Notes: a model not told the origin generated them from the sequence alone. Shown: positions 9,015 to 18,654, numbered from the stretch's first letter. The stretch: DNA of 37,770 nucleotides from Chitinophagaceae bacterium (GCA_028288365.1 JAQBNU010000103.1:1-37770), one strand, 5' to 3'. A program made the numbers and translations.

Positions 9015-9695
9015 CTACTCTTCTTTATTGATTTTATTGGCTTCGTGAAGCTGATCCATGGTGTCTACTGTAAACCATTTTTCAGGATATGTATTGCAAC
9101 AATACAATTGCTGTATGGCAATGAGTTGTTTCCATACGTCGTAAAAATCATCTACTTCTTGAATGAGCGAATTGATTTTTTTAGGATTTAAAACTTGAAT
9201 ACCCGAACAATAAATATCCGATGGTTTATTTCTGTTCAATTCAGAAACTACTCCTTTATTGTGAAAAATAAAATCACCGTGTAATCCTTCTACCGGTTTC
9301 ACAGGAACGACCATGCAAGCTGGGCCTCCGAAAGCATTGTATTCTTTGGCAATTAAATCTAAATCGAGTTCTATGATATTATCACAGGTCAATACTAACA
9401 ATGGTTCATCCAGGTTTTTTAACAGCGTATTGAAAATCCACCAACTGTTTCCTTGTCCTTCTGTATTAAATACTGATGCCACTCCTTCTTCAATGACATG
9501 CTTAGCCAGCATTGCTTTTTTATATCCTACCGTAATATGAAGGTGAGGAATATGATTCTTTACTTTCGTAATAGAATTAGCAATCAACGTAGATCCGTTG
9601 TAAGGCGCCATGGGCTTTGGGATGTCCGTTGTGAGAGGCATCATCCGTGTGCCTCTTCCAGCTGCCATGATGATCGCATGATTGAATGAAGTCAT
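9015..9695 (-). CDS. Sugar-phosphate nucleotidyltransferase
   Basis: The 226-residue protein has the nucleotidyltransferase signature at its N-terminus: 'AIIMAAGRGTRMMPLTTDIP' followed by 'KPM', matching the G-x-G-T-R-x-x-P-L-T ... K-P motif that binds NTP and the sugar phosphate. A metal-site aspartate is in 'LVLTCDNIIELDLD' near residue 103. The length is short, like LicC/HddC-type enzymes, with no C-terminal beta-helix. It would charge a sugar-1-phosphate (or similar) with CTP, UTP or GTP; the nucleotide cannot be told from sequence. It starts 2 bases after the stop of the CapD-like gene, which suggests the two enzymes feed one precursor. A GT4, a GT2 and methyltransferases share the operon. 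Confidence 0.82.
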   Translation of the reverse strand: MTSFNHAIIMAAGRGTRMMPLTTDIPKPMAPYNGSTLIANSITKVKNHIPHLHITVGYKKAMLAKHVIEEGVASVFNTEGQGNSWWIFNTLLKNLDEPLLVLTCDNIIELDLDLIAKEYNAFGGPACMVVPVKPVEGLHGDFIFHNKGVVSELNRNKPSDIYCSGIQVLNPKKINSLIQEVDDFYDVWKQLIAIQQLYCCNTYPEKWFTVDTMDQLHEANKINKEE

Positions 9696-9697
9696 AG

Positions 9698-10651
9698 TTA
9701 TACCTCTTCGCTAGGTGGATTTTTAATGATGTTCAGAATTTCTTCTTCCGATAACTTATCGGTATTGGCAGAAGACAAACCGAATGCAATAGGATTCGCC
9801 ACTTTGTCATTGAACGAAATGATATAGTGCGTTACTCCGTTATATTCTACTTCTCTTGTATATGGTAACTCCAATTCGCCGATTAAGAATTCATCGTCTC
9901 TTTCTCCTGGACGTCCTTCTATTTTTTCCCATTTGCCACCGGCATATTCGACCCACACTTTCAGGATCTCTCCCATTTGCGCCGCTTTCATTTTACGGGA
10001 AAGCACCTTCCCCTGTAACGTGTCTATGTTGTGGAGAGCAGTAAGCACCAATGCAACGGCTTCATCCACGGTGAAAAAGAATCTTCTCATTTCAGGACCG
10101 GTGGTACCAATCAATCCTGTTTCCTCTAGCATTTTTTTCCAGATCGTCAATACAGATCCAGTAGACCAGGCCACATTGCCATAGCGCACACAGGTAAATT
10201 TAGTATTGGATTTTCCGTTCATGGAACAAAAAACACGTTCCATCATGGCCTTTGAAAGTCCATAGGTATTTCTTACAGGAGGAGATGCTTTGTCGGTTGA
10301 AATACCGATTACCGATTCAACGTTTTTTTCTACTGCTACTCGAGCTATATTTTGCGATCCCAATACATTGACATCCACACATTCCATCGGTTGTTTTTCT
10401 GCAAGGTCAACGAATTTCGTAGCCGCGGCATGGATGACGATGTGTGGCTTGTGCTCTACAAATGCATCTCTCACCGATTCTATATTTGTAATGTCCATCG
10501 GAATGACAGTAACTCCGGTAAACTTCTGAGCAAACATATTCTGCTTATTGTTTCGGCCTGCCAGTACAACATTGTATTCGTTTTTTAAAGCCAGTCCCAA
10601 TCTTTTGCCAAGAAAGCCTGTGCCGCCTGTGATTAAAACAGTTTTTTTCAT
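9698..10651 (-). CDS. CapD/PseB-like NAD(P)-dependent sugar-nucleotide dehydratase/epimerase
   Basis: This is a 317-residue extended short-chain dehydrogenase. The cofactor motif 'VLITGGTGFLGKRL' is at residues 4-17. 'VIHAAATKFVDLAEKQP' corresponds to the 'HAAALKHVP' block of the CapD/PseB/FnlA group, and 'GISTDKASPPVRNTYGLSK' carries the S-T-D-K residues plus the catalytic Y-x-x-x-K. 'RYGNV' follows, as in PseB-type UDP-GlcNAc 4,6-dehydratases. It lacks the membrane domains of full-length CapD/WbpM, so it is the short soluble type. Likely role: 4,6-dehydration and/or C5 epimerisation of a UDP-sugar. It lies 2 bases from the GT2 gene upstream and 2 from the nucleotidyltransferase downstream. 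Confidence 0.8.
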   Translation of the reverse strand: MKKTVLITGGTGFLGKRLGLALKNEYNVVLAGRNNKQNMFAQKFTGVTVIPMDITNIESVRDAFVEHKPHIVIHAAATKFVDLAEKQPMECVDVNVLGSQNIARVAVEKNVESVIGISTDKASPPVRNTYGLSKAMMERVFCSMNGKSNTKFTCVRYGNVAWSTGSVLTIWKKMLEETGLIGTTGPEMRRFFFTVDEAVALVLTALHNIDTLQGKVLSRKMKAAQMGEILKVWVEYAGGKWEKIEGRPGERDDEFLIGELELPYTREVEYNGVTHYIISFNDKVANPIAFGLSSANTDKLSEEEILNIIKNPPSEEV

Positions 10652-10653
10652 AG

Positions 10654-11565
10654 TTAATTATTGGTTCTTTTTAAAAATCTAAAACATAAACTTAGAAAAT
10701 TTCTTCTTCTTACCACACCTTTATCGGTTTGAAAAGCGCGATAAAGAAAATATTTCATGCTTTTCCAGTCTTTTACAATCGCTGCGATTTCTGCCAGGTA
10801 AGTCCATAGGGTTGCTTTGATCCTGTAGCGCAATGTTCCGAAACCATTTACGTATACGGGGTCTTTGTCAATCTTGTTAAAGAAGTATTCAAATCTCTTC
10901 TTTGTTTGTTCCAAATCACTGGTATTGACCGTTCGGGCCGGATGTTCCAGGATACCGCTATTCACTTTCTCTATCCTTCCGACCTGAGGAAAAAAGGCAA
11001 TCACTCTTAACCAATAATCGTAATCTTCTGAGCCGGTTAATATGGGTGTCTCGTCCCATGCCACTGCAGTATATACTTCACGAGAAACAAATACACCAAT
11101 ACAGGATAGAAAATTACCTGTTGTGATTTGTTTGCGAGGGTTTCTCAATGGCTTAAATGAATAACTAGAAACCTTTTGCTTGTTTGCATTAACCAACTCG
11201 TACAAGTTATGAAAAACTTTGTATCGAGGCTCTTGTTCAATAAAGTGGAATGCGTCTTTTAAATTGTCTTCATACATGAAATCATCTGAATCCAGGTAAG
11301 TCAGGTAATTACCTCTAGCGTGCTGAATACCGGTGTTTCTGGATTTGGCTCTCTCGTAATTCTTATCGTGCTGTATAAATGTAATCTTACCTGCTGCAAT
11401 AAGAGGCATTAGTAATTCATAGGTATTGTCCGTCGAACAATTGTCAACAACGATGACTTCATAATCCTGAAAGCTTTGACTGAACACCGTTTCAAGGGTG
11501 TTTAAAATAAGACCTGCACGGTTATACGTGGGGATCACAATGGTAAAAAAAGGAGTTGTCGCCAT
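10654..11565 (-). CDS. Glycosyltransferase family 2 protein
   Basis: The 303-residue GT-A enzyme has N-terminal 'FFTIVIPTYNRAGLILNTLE', nucleotide-binding 'VIVVDNCSTDNTYELL', and the metal/donor motif 'YLTYLDSDDFMYEDNLKDA' near residue 93 (D-x-D). 'PILTGSEDYDYWLRV' near residue 180 is the usual acceptor/base region (E-D). There are no membrane segments; the basic C-terminus ('RRRNFLSLCFRFLKRTNN') may touch the membrane. It transfers a sugar onto the polyprenyl-linked glycan. It lies 82 bases after the GT4 gene, the largest gap in this operon, with no clear promoter in it. Confidence 0.87.
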   Translation of the reverse strand: MATTPFFTIVIPTYNRAGLILNTLETVFSQSFQDYEVIVVDNCSTDNTYELLMPLIAAGKITFIQHDKNYERAKSRNTGIQHARGNYLTYLDSDDFMYEDNLKDAFHFIEQEPRYKVFHNLYELVNANKQKVSSYSFKPLRNPRKQITTGNFLSCIGVFVSREVYTAVAWDETPILTGSEDYDYWLRVIAFFPQVGRIEKVNSGILEHPARTVNTSDLEQTKKRFEYFFNKIDKDPVYVNGFGTLRYRIKATLWTYLAEIAAIVKDWKSMKYFLYRAFQTDKGVVRRRNFLSLCFRFLKRTNN

Positions 11566-11647
11566 GAATATACGATCGTTATGAGATTAAACTGCTTATG
11601 TCTGGCCTGCTTTATGGTTCGCCTGTCTGACATGTAGGCTTGAAAAA

Positions 11648-12745
11648 TTAAGGGTAAACCAACAACCGATTGTATAGTGCTGCAACCTCTTTAGATGGAC
11701 TAAAGGTTTCAAGAATGGTTGTCCGCAATTTTTTACCCATTGATTGCAATTCTTCTTTCCTGTTCAGAATTTCCTGTAGGTACACGTACAATTGTTCTTC
11801 GCTCTTCTCTTTATCCATTAAAAACCCATTGCTTTTATGAACGATATAATCGTCGAAGTCTCCCACTTCATGACAGGCAATCACAATCTTTTCTTTGAGA
11901 CCAGCTTCTTTTACTGCGCTGCAGCTCGCTTCAGCCAGAGAAGGATGTACCATGACATCTGCCGCACTGATGTAATCAATGATGTTCGTTTGAAAGCCCA
12001 GCATGAAAATTTTATCCTGCAGGTGATGCAAACGAATGTATTGTTCCAGCGAATCTTTTATTGTTCCTTCATCCATCACCATCAGTTTTATATCCTTGCC
12101 TTCTTGTATCAATTTTCTAACGACATCGAAAACTAACAGATGGCGTTTCTCCTCCACGAGACGACTGACCATGATCAAGAGGAGTGAAGATTGATAACGT
12201 TGTCTGATGGTTCCAGCACCGCCGTGATCAAGGAGGTTGTAATTGCTGAAATTATAGATGTAAGGAACGATCTCCACTTTTGAAGGCTTTACCCACTCAT
12301 TCGCAAGCATCATTTTTTTTACTCCCGAAGAAGGTACCACGATACGCTTTGCCAAAAAATTGATGAGTTCATCCGCCCACTTCTCTTTTTTATTTTTGGC
12401 ATAATCATGATGTCTGAATACAATAACCGGTGCATGGATAAAAAACTGTGCGACTACCGCTATGATATTGGCTGCCTGCAAGTGTGAAACAACAGCTTCG
12501 ACATGATTTTTACGGCAAAATCCAATTAGGTAAGTAATGTGTCTAAAATAATATCTCATCCGGTTTACTTTTTCAGGATGAAACACAAATGTCTTTACCC
12601 CGAATTCTTCCAGCTTCGCATGAAAAGCACCACGCTCACATTGTGTAAGTAATAAGACTTCATGGCCACTGTCTATGTATTGCTTCACCATTGTCTCCAT
12701 GGCAATGGTCCGTTTATTGGAAGGAAAGTAGAGAAGAATCTTCAT
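11648..12745 (-). CDS. Glycosyltransferase family 4 protein, first gene of the operon
   Basis: This 365-residue GT-B enzyme begins 'MKILLYFPSNKRTIAMETMV'. 'VVSHLQAANIIAVVAQFF' and 'IVFRHHDYAKNKKEKW' lie in the N-terminal domain. The C-terminal domain has 'LLIMVSRLVEEKRHLLVFD', a typical GT4 donor-domain strand with R and K/E residues, and 'VHPSLAEASCSAVKEAGLKE', the E-x7-E region near residues 272-280. It is the promoter-proximal gene of the minus-strand operon ending at 3077; the 111-base divergent gap to the flippase gene must hold promoters for both directions. An imperfect -7 element (TATATTTA) lies in that gap on the minus strand. Donor and acceptor are unknown. Confidence 0.87.
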   Translation of the reverse strand: MKILLYFPSNKRTIAMETMVKQYIDSGHEVLLLTQCERGAFHAKLEEFGVKTFVFHPEKVNRMRYYFRHITYLIGFCRKNHVEAVVSHLQAANIIAVVAQFFIHAPVIVFRHHDYAKNKKEKWADELINFLAKRIVVPSSGVKKMMLANEWVKPSKVEIVPYIYNFSNYNLLDHGGAGTIRQRYQSSLLLIMVSRLVEEKRHLLVFDVVRKLIQEGKDIKLMVMDEGTIKDSLEQYIRLHHLQDKIFMLGFQTNIIDYISAADVMVHPSLAEASCSAVKEAGLKEKIVIACHEVGDFDDYIVHKSNGFLMDKEKSEEQLYVYLQEILNRKEELQSMGKKLRTTILETFSPSKEVAALYNRLLVYP

Positions 12746-12856
12746 TCACAGAGGTCCTTTTAGCTCAAAAAGAATTATTAAATATAACCAGAAAACGTCT
12801 AATTCTAATTATCTTTAACTCTAATAATGCACCTATGACGTTTATTTGTTTTAGTC

Positions 12857-14308
12857 ATGAAAAGTAAGAATATCGTAACGGGGACAATCATTTTTTCTGT
12901 TATTACATTCTTCCCGCCAGCAGTGAATCTTTTGCTGATGCCCATCTATATCAAGTACCTGAGCATACAGGAGTACGGGGTACTTTCACTCATCACCAGT
13001 ATTTCTGCTTTCTTTACTGTGGTAGGAGGAATGAGGGTGAGCACTGCCATCACTTCTTATTACTACGAATTGCAACAGGAGCCTGCCGAACTGCAAATGT
13101 TTTACGGAAATACTTTAAAATTCTCCTTGCTTAGCAACTTGGTTTTATATGTTCTTTCCTGCTTACCTATTTATTTGATAATCAAATACGTATTTGAAGA
13201 TCCTGCCATTCATTTTGCCTCCATGGGTTTACCTGCCATCGGTATAGGATTAATCAGTTCTACACGCTCTTGTTACTTGATGTATTGCAAAAATGATCGT
13301 GACATTCGCAGGTATAGTATTCAGTATATTGTCGTCACTGTTTCGATGGCCCTCTTGCAACTATTGCTCATTGCCGTGTTTCATTATGGTGTGGAAGGAT
13401 TGCTGATCGCAAGACTATCTTCAGAAGTAATAGGCTTATCTCTGATTTTAATCAGTGAGAAAAAAGTACTCTTGCTTCCTTTCAAAAAAGAATATGTGCG
13501 CAAAGCATTAAAGTTTTCTCTTCCTCTTATCCCTTCAGGTATCATTGGCTGGGTCTACACCTTTGGTGACCGGGCCTTCATTGAAACATACCTTGATCTT
13601 TCCATGCTTGGCTTATATGGCTTCCTCGTTACATTGATCAGTTTGATCACCATGCTTTCGGATGCCATGATGCACGGGATACAACCTTATCTTTATAATC
13701 TCTACTCAGAAGGCATTGAAAAAAACACGTCGAAAATAAATGAGATTTATAAATCTTACCTGCAAGCAGTTATTGTCTTCGGATCATTACTGGTGCTTAT
13801 TGGAAATAATCTCGATCTTATCATTTCCAATACCGATTATCAACAGGTATCGAAATATGTAGCTATAGGTGTGATGATCTTTATCGCAGAAGCTTATTAT
13901 AAAATATTTTTCAATAACCTGTTGTACAGTAAAAATACGCGCTGGATTTCCATGATGTCTATCGCCTCTGTGGTGATGACGGTTTCCTTTTATTTCATTT
14001 TCATTCCGTTGTTTCAAATTTGGGGTGTCATCTTTGCTAATCTATTATCCAACATCATATCAACGGCTGTCTCATGGATATTGAGCCAGAAAAAACTGCA
14101 CTTGTCTTTGTCTCGCAAAGATCTTATTGTCGTTCCTCTCGTAGAATTACTTATTTTAGGGGCTTTTCAACTTTGTGTGGCTTTGCAGGAAGATCACATG
14201 AAGCTCCTTTCTTTGTTGCAGCTAGCCGCCATAGGATGTGTTTCTCTATTTGTCCTACGCAAAAGTTTTGTGAAGGTCATCGAGTTGTATAAAAAAATGA
14301 TTTATTAG
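12857..14308 (+). CDS. Wzx-type polysaccharide flippase (MOP superfamily)
   Basis: The 483 residues form about 12-14 hydrophobic segments with short loops. The start 'KNIVTGTIIFSVITFFPPAV' then 'NLLLMPIYIKYLSIQEYGVL' matches the first two helices of Wzx/RfbX flippases ('lP.ltryLs.eeYG'). 'FSLPLIPSGIIGWVYTFGDR' near residue 220 matches the mid-protein helix where family members have a 'P-x-x-P ... D-R' pattern. Such proteins move undecaprenyl-linked oligosaccharides from the cytosolic to the periplasmic leaflet. It is the only + strand gene between the two minus-strand operons, so it has its own promoter in 12746-12856. It ends convergent with galE across 55 bases containing two hairpins. Confidence 0.85.
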   Translation: MKSKNIVTGTIIFSVITFFPPAVNLLLMPIYIKYLSIQEYGVLSLITSISAFFTVVGGMRVSTAITSYYYELQQEPAELQMFYGNTLKFSLLSNLVLYVLSCLPIYLIIKYVFEDPAIHFASMGLPAIGIGLISSTRSCYLMYCKNDRDIRRYSIQYIVVTVSMALLQLLLIAVFHYGVEGLLIARLSSEVIGLSLILISEKKVLLLPFKKEYVRKALKFSLPLIPSGIIGWVYTFGDRAFIETYLDLSMLGLYGFLVTLISLITMLSDAMMHGIQPYLYNLYSEGIEKNTSKINEIYKSYLQAVIVFGSLLVLIGNNLDLIISNTDYQQVSKYVAIGVMIFIAEAYYKIFFNNLLYSKNTRWISMMSIASVVMTVSFYFIFIPLFQIWGVIFANLLSNIISTAVSWILSQKKLHLSLSRKDLIVVPLVELLILGAFQLCVALQEDHMKLLSLLQLAAIGCVSLFVLRKSFVKVIELYKKMIY

Positions 14309-14370
14309 TTTGACCTTGTTCAATGTCAAACGTCTTCTTATAAATAGATAAAACAACTTCTATTTATTTT
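14308..14370. terminator. Two hairpins between convergent flippase and galE genes
   Basis: The convergent gap holds a 7-bp perfect stem (GTTTGAC at 14308-14314 with GTCAAAC at 14325-14331) and a 9-bp perfect stem (ATAAATAGA at 14340-14348 with TCTATTTAT at 14359-14367, followed by a short T run). The second extends over the galE stop codon. They could end transcription in both directions, but the second stem has little GC and neither has a long U tract. Confidence 0.4.
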
Positions 14371-15392
14371 GAAATGGAATTGATATACAACTGCCATTTC
14401 CAGGCTGTACTCATCATCTCTTTAATAGAGTAAGCCGGTTTCCACCCCAGTTCTATATTCGCCTTGGTACTATCGCTGTATATGGATGCCACGTCACCAG
14501 GTCTGCGGGGACTTACTTCATAATTCAGAGATACCCCTGTCACTTCTTCAAATGCTTTGATGGCTTCAAAGACAGAGACACCCTCACCGGTACCTAAATT
14601 ATAGATTTCGTAGTTGTCTTTGTTTTTCTTATCTACCAATCTATTCATCGCCTTGATGTGCGCATCAGCGATATCAATCACATGTATGTAATCGCGAATA
14701 CACGATCCATCTCTAGTTGGATAATCATTGCCAAATACCGTCATCTTTTCTCTGATACCTGCTGCCGTTTGTGTGATGACAGGAATCAGGTTAGACGGTG
14801 GGTTGACAGGATCTTCTCCATTCATTCCGCTTGTATCACCTCCTACAGGATTGAAATAACGAAGCAAAATAAAATTCATTGTAGCCTGATCCGCAATGAA
14901 ACGAAGCATTTGCTCAGCCATTAATTTTGTATGTGCATAAGGTGATACCACCGGACTTAACGATGTTTCTTCTTTTACAGGCAGAGAAGCTACGTTGCCG
15001 TATACCGAACAAGAAGAAGAAAAAATAAAATTATCAATATGAAATTCCTGACAGCACTTGATGACATTCAACAACGATTCGATGTTGTTGTGATAATACC
15101 GAACCGGTTGCGATACGGAATCACCAACAGATTTTAATGCGGCGAAATGGATCACACCGACAACATCCTGATTGGTCTGAAATACCTGACGTGTGGTGTT
15201 GTAGTCGCATAGATCTACCTTGTAGTTGATCACCTCTTTCCCTGCAATCAATTTTATTCTTTGCAATACTGTTTCCGCAGAGTTTACCAGGTTGTCAATA
15301 GAAATGACTTCGTACTCTGTGTGTTTCAATAACTCAATGATCGTTTGAGAACCGATATAACCACAACCTCCTGTTACAATAATTTTTTTCAT
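14364..15392 (-). CDS. galE: UDP-glucose 4-epimerase
   Basis: The 342-residue enzyme has all GalE hallmarks: '[20 protein letters not shown]' (NAD site), '[20 protein letters not shown]', '[12 protein letters not shown]' (catalytic Ser), '[14 protein letters not shown]' (Tyr-x-x-x-Lys), and '[18 protein letters not shown]', the GalE-specific sugar-binding stretch. '[15 protein letters not shown]' and '[12 protein letters not shown]' lie at the C-terminal end. It interconverts UDP-glucose and UDP-galactose (or the N-acetyl forms) in the cytosol and supplies galactose-type donors. It is the last gene of its operon; its ATG overlaps the fcl stop by 4 bases. Length is normal for the family. Confidence 0.95.
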   Translation of the reverse strand: MKKIIVTGGCGYIGSQTIIELLKHTEYEVISIDNLVNSAETVLQRIKLIAGKEVINYKVDLCDYNTTRQVFQTNQDVVGVIHFAALKSVGDSVSQPVRYYHNNIESLLNVIKCCQEFHIDNFIFSSSCSVYGNVASLPVKEETSLSPVVSPYAHTKLMAEQMLRFIADQATMNFILLRYFNPVGGDTSGMNGEDPVNPPSNLIPVITQTAAGIREKMTVFGNDYPTRDGSCIRDYIHVIDIADAHIKAMNRLVDKKNKDNYEIYNLGTGEGVSVFEAIKAFEEVTGVSLNYEVSPRRPGDVASIYSDSTKANIELGWKPAYSIKEMMSTAWKWQLYINSISK

Positions 15393-16357
15393 GATGCTTT
15401 GTATCCACCACCGTATGAACGATGCCTGATGTAATCTGAATAAACTTTTTCAATACCGTCTTTTAATGCAACAACATCTTTCCATCCTATGGCTCTCATC
15501 CTGCTCACGTCCATTAATTTTCTAGGAGTACCATCGGGTTTTGATGTATTGAATTTCAATTCACCTTCGTAACCAATAATAGATTTAACCATCAAGGCCA
15601 GGTCTTTAATAGAGATGTCTTCCCCTGAACCAATGTTGACAAATAGTTTTTCGTTATAGTGCTTCATCAGGTGCATGCAGGCTTCTGCCAAATCATCTAC
15701 ATGCAGAAATTCTCTTTTGGGTGTACCTGAACCCCATATCTCTACTTCCTTCTTTCCTTCTTGTTTGGCTTCATGAAACTTGCGAATCAGTGCCGGCAAT
15801 ACGTGCGAGTTATTCAAATCATAATTATCACCGGGACCATACAAGTTGGTGGGCATCGCAGAAATGAAATTGCATCCGTATTGATCTCTGTAGGCTTCAC
15901 ACATTTTAATGCCTGCAATTTTGGCGATCGCATACGGTTCGTTGGTAGGTTCCAGTAAACCCGTCAGCAACGACTCTTCTTTCAAAGGTTGTGGTGCCAT
16001 CTTCGGATAAATGCAAGATGAACCCAGGAACAATAATTTTTTTACCCCTGATACATAGGCCTGATGAATGACGTTGTTTTGTATCATCAAGTTGTCGTAT
16101 AAGAAATCTGCTCTGTAAATATTATTCGCCTGAATCCCCCCGACTTTAGCTGCTGCTAAAAAAACATACTCCGGTTTTTCTACTTTAAAAAATGCTTCCA
16201 CCTGATCTTGTTGTTTAAGATCTAACTCACCAGAAGTTTTAACTACGATGTTATTATACCCTTCATGTTCCAGCTTCCGCAGGATGGACGAACCAACCAT
16301 ACCTCTGTGGCCGGCAACATATATCTTACTATGCTTTTCCAATCCTCTATTATTCAA
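15389..16357 (-). CDS. fcl: GDP-L-fucose synthase
   Basis: The 322-residue bifunctional epimerase/reductase shows '[19 protein letters not shown]' (NADP site, the G-H-R-G-M-V-G form specific to Fcl/WcaG), '[20 protein letters not shown]' (catalytic Ser/Cys), '[20 protein letters not shown]' (Tyr-x-x-x-Lys) and '[13 protein letters not shown]'. It converts GDP-4-keto-6-deoxymannose to GDP-L-fucose using NADPH. It directly follows gmd, with an 8-base overlap, so the window encodes the full two-step path from GDP-D-mannose to GDP-L-fucose. The first 9 residues ('MNNRGLEKH') precede the usual start position and may be a small extension. Fucose is therefore a probable component of the surface polysaccharide. 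Confidence 0.95.
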   Translation of the reverse strand: MNNRGLEKHSKIYVAGHRGMVGSSILRKLEHEGYNNIVVKTSGELDLKQQDQVEAFFKVEKPEYVFLAAAKVGGIQANNIYRADFLYDNLMIQNNVIHQAYVSGVKKLLFLGSSCIYPKMAPQPLKEESLLTGLLEPTNEPYAIAKIAGIKMCEAYRDQYGCNFISAMPTNLYGPGDNYDLNNSHVLPALIRKFHEAKQEGKKEVEIWGSGTPKREFLHVDDLAEACMHLMKHYNEKLFVNIGSGEDISIKDLALMVKSIIGYEGELKFNTSKPDGTPRKLMDVSRMRAIGWKDVVALKDGIEKVYSDYIRHRSYGGGYKAS

Positions 16358-17459
16358 AATAGTTTTTAATTTTATAGCCGCTGCTTTTCAGTAACTCGTC
16401 AGCTTTAAATAATTCCACATCGGCAGATACCATTTCTTTCACCAATGCTTCCAACGTGTACTTGGGTATCCATCCCAATTTCTGATTGGCTTTCGTAGGA
16501 TCTCCAATCAACAATTCTACTTCTGTCGGTCTGAAATAACGAGGATCGACACTGACCACTGCCTGTCCTACTTTGAATACATTGCCTTCCTTTACCTTGG
16601 AAACATAACCTACTTCATCTACTCCGCTTCCTTTAAACTCTAACTCCACCCCTACTTCAGCAAAAGCCATTCGCACAAAATCTCTCACAGTAGTTGTCTT
16701 ACCCGTTGCAATGACAAAGTCTTCCGCTGTCTCCTGTTGCAACATGAGCCACATGGCTTCAACATAATCTCTAGCATGTCCCCAGTCTCTTTTGGCATCC
16801 AGGTTTCCTAAATACAATTTATCTTGTAAGCCCAGTGACATGCGGGCTACAGCTCTGGTGATTTTACGTGTCACAAATGTTTCCCCGCGCAACGGAGATT
16901 CATGATTAAATAAAATACCGTTTGCTGCAAAGATTCCATATGCTTCTCTATAGTTTACCGTGATCCAATAACCATACAACTTTGCGACAGCATATGGAGA
17001 CCTTGGATAGAATGGTGTGGTTTCTTTTTGCGGCACTTCCTGCACCAAACCGTATAACTCAGAAGTGGAAGCCTGGTATACTTTTGTCTTTTTGGTCAAA
17101 CCCAGCATCTTTACCGCCTCCAGAATTCTCAACGCACCTAAACCATCTACATTGGCCGTGTATTCCGGCGTATCAAAGCTCACACGCACATGAGACATCG
17201 CACCAAGATTATAAATTTCATCCGGTTGTACTTCCTGAATGATGCGGATGATATTGGCAGAATCAGACAAGTCTCCATAATGCAATTTTAATCTCGCACC
17301 TTTTTCATGAGGATCCTGATAAATATGATCTATTCTATCTGTATTAAATAAAGACGAACGTCTTTTAATGCCATGCACTTCATAGCCTTTTTGCAATAAA
17401 AAATCGGTCAGGTAAGCACCGTCTTGCCCTGTAATACCTGTGATCAAAGCTTTTTTCAT
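16350..17459 (-). CDS. gmd: GDP-mannose 4,6-dehydratase
   Basis: The 369-residue protein starts '[20 protein letters not shown]', the invariant Gmd N-terminus with its G-x-x-G-x-x-G NADP site. '[19 protein letters not shown]', '[10 protein letters not shown]', '[18 protein letters not shown]' (catalytic Thr/Glu) and '[15 protein letters not shown]' (Tyr-x-x-x-Lys) follow, then '[20 protein letters not shown]'. It makes GDP-4-keto-6-deoxy-D-mannose, the substrate of the next gene. The frame is open to 17519, but the ATG at 17459 fits the family exactly, and the extra 20 residues would cover a candidate -7 box. It is separated from the interrupted aminotransferase gene by 84 bases, so it may have its own promoter. 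Confidence 0.96.
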   Translation of the reverse strand: MKKALITGITGQDGAYLTDFLLQKGYEVHGIKRRSSLFNTDRIDHIYQDPHEKGARLKLHYGDLSDSANIIRIIQEVQPDEIYNLGAMSHVRVSFDTPEYTANVDGLGALRILEAVKMLGLTKKTKVYQASTSELYGLVQEVPQKETTPFYPRSPYAVAKLYGYWITVNYREAYGIFAANGILFNHESPLRGETFVTRKITRAVARMSLGLQDKLYLGNLDAKRDWGHARDYVEAMWLMLQQETAEDFVIATGKTTTVRDFVRMAFAEVGVELEFKGSGVDEVGYVSKVKEGNVFKVGQAVVSVDPRYFRPTEVELLIGDPTKANQKLGWIPKYTLEALVKEMVSADVELFKADELLKSSGYKIKNYFE

Positions 17460-17476
17460 TTGTAAAGAATCTTCTT

Positions 17477-17484
17477 CAAATATA
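17477..17484 (-). promoter_or_regulatory. Candidate internal promoter for gmd-fcl-galE (-7 box)
   Basis: On the minus strand the gap holds TATATTTG, a full match to the Bacteroidota -7 consensus TAnnTTTG, 17 bases upstream of the gmd ATG. No good TTTG/TTG is seen at the expected distance upstream. If used, it would keep GDP-fucose genes expressed independently of the interrupted gene before them. Confidence 0.35.
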
Positions 17485-17543
17485 CTGAAAATTACAAAAA
17501 AACAGGTTGGATCACCCATTTAATAGAAGGACGGCGGTATTAA

Positions 17544-18650
17544 CTAACGATCAAACTGTGCAAGGCAAGAAAAAACCTGATCGAGTTGCTGCATGGTCAT
17601 GCCCGGAAATAGAGGCAGAGAAAGTACTTGTTCTGTAAGCAGGTTTGTGATTGGATAAGCCTGTTCGTCAAATTGTCCTTTATAGGCCTGTTGTTTAAAG
17701 ACCGCTACAGGATAATGGATTAATGTATGGATGCCGTTTTTTTTCAGATGATTTGACAAGTCCTCTCTGCGCTGACTCTTCACTACATACAAATGATGAG
17801 CATGTTTGCTCCCTGTCATGCTTTCAACACGCGCTATGCTCTTACTGTTTCCGAGTCGTTCATTGTAAGCTGAGGATAGTATTTTTTTTTATTCGATCCA
17901 GCGATCTAAAAAACGTAATTTTATACTCAACACTGCCGCCTGAATTTCATCCAGTCTCGAGTTGTATCCTATGATTTCGTTATGGTATTTTACAGAAGAT
18001 CCATAATTTCTTAAAAGCCTTGCCTGGCGAGCCAACTCGTCATCATTCGTCGTGACAGCTCCGCCGTCACCCAATGCACCCAGATTTTTAGTAGGATAAA
18101 AACTGTGTGCGTTAAGATGACCGATACTTCCTGTTTTCTTCCCTTTATATTCTCCACCACTTGCCTGCGCATTGTCTTCTACGATAAACAATTTATGTTT
18201 GGCAGCAATAGCAACTATAGCGTCCATTTCACAAGGCAAACCATAAAGGTGCACCGGAATGATGGCTTTCGTTTTCGAAGTGATCTTTTCTTCTATTCTT
18301 TTAGGATCAATATTACAGGTCAATACATCCGGCTCTACTAATACAGGTAAGGCGCCTACGGCCGTTACAGCAAGTACTGTAGCTACGTATGTATTGGCAG
18401 GAACAATGACCTCATCGCCCGGTCCTATGCCTAATGCATGAAGCGAAATCTTCAATGCATCGAGTCCGTTTCCTACACCGATGCAATGCTTCACACCAAG
18501 GTAATTGGCATATTCCTGTTCGAAGCGTTCCACTTTTTCTCCAAGTACATACCAATCCGAATCAAATACATTATTTAATGCTTCATGAACTTCTTTTCTT
18601 ATTTGTTCATTTTGATACGCCAGGCTGTAAAAGGGAATTTCAGCAGTCAT
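17544..18650 (-). pseudogene. fdtB: DegT/DnrJ/EryC1 sugar aminotransferase interrupted by an in-frame TAA
   Basis: The frame spans 369 codons with a TAA at codon 254 (17889-17891). The first part (residues 1-253) has the PLP fold: '[20 protein letters not shown]', '[20 protein letters not shown]', '[16 protein letters not shown]' (PLP Asp159), '[15 protein letters not shown]' (PLP Lys188) and '[18 protein letters not shown]'. Reading on in the same frame gives 'SSAYNERL' and the family C-terminus 'GIHTLIHYPVAVFKQQAY', so only one codon is wrong and total length (368) is normal. It is paired with an FdtA/QdtA-like gene 4 bases upstream, so it should be the dTDP-3-keto-6-deoxyhexose 3-aminotransferase (FdtB or QdtB). 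The broken product would lack the C-terminal domain and is probably inactive. A real nonsense mutation, a sequencing error or readthrough are possible. Confidence 0.85.
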
Positions 18651-18654
18651 GCAC

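Noticed and set aside
12746-12856. Promoter elements for the divergent GT4 and flippase genes
   Set aside because: Only imperfect boxes (TATATTTA on the minus strand, TATCTTTA on the + strand) are visible, too weak to list as sites although promoters must exist here.
17460-17519. 20-residue N-terminal extension of gmd
   Set aside because: The ATG at 17459 gives the exact family start; the extension shows no conserved sequence and covers a candidate promoter.
17819-17891. Frameshift as the cause of the split aminotransferase
   Set aside because: The two parts are in the same frame (23 codons from the TAA to the second ATG), so a single stop codon and not an indel at the A9 run is responsible.
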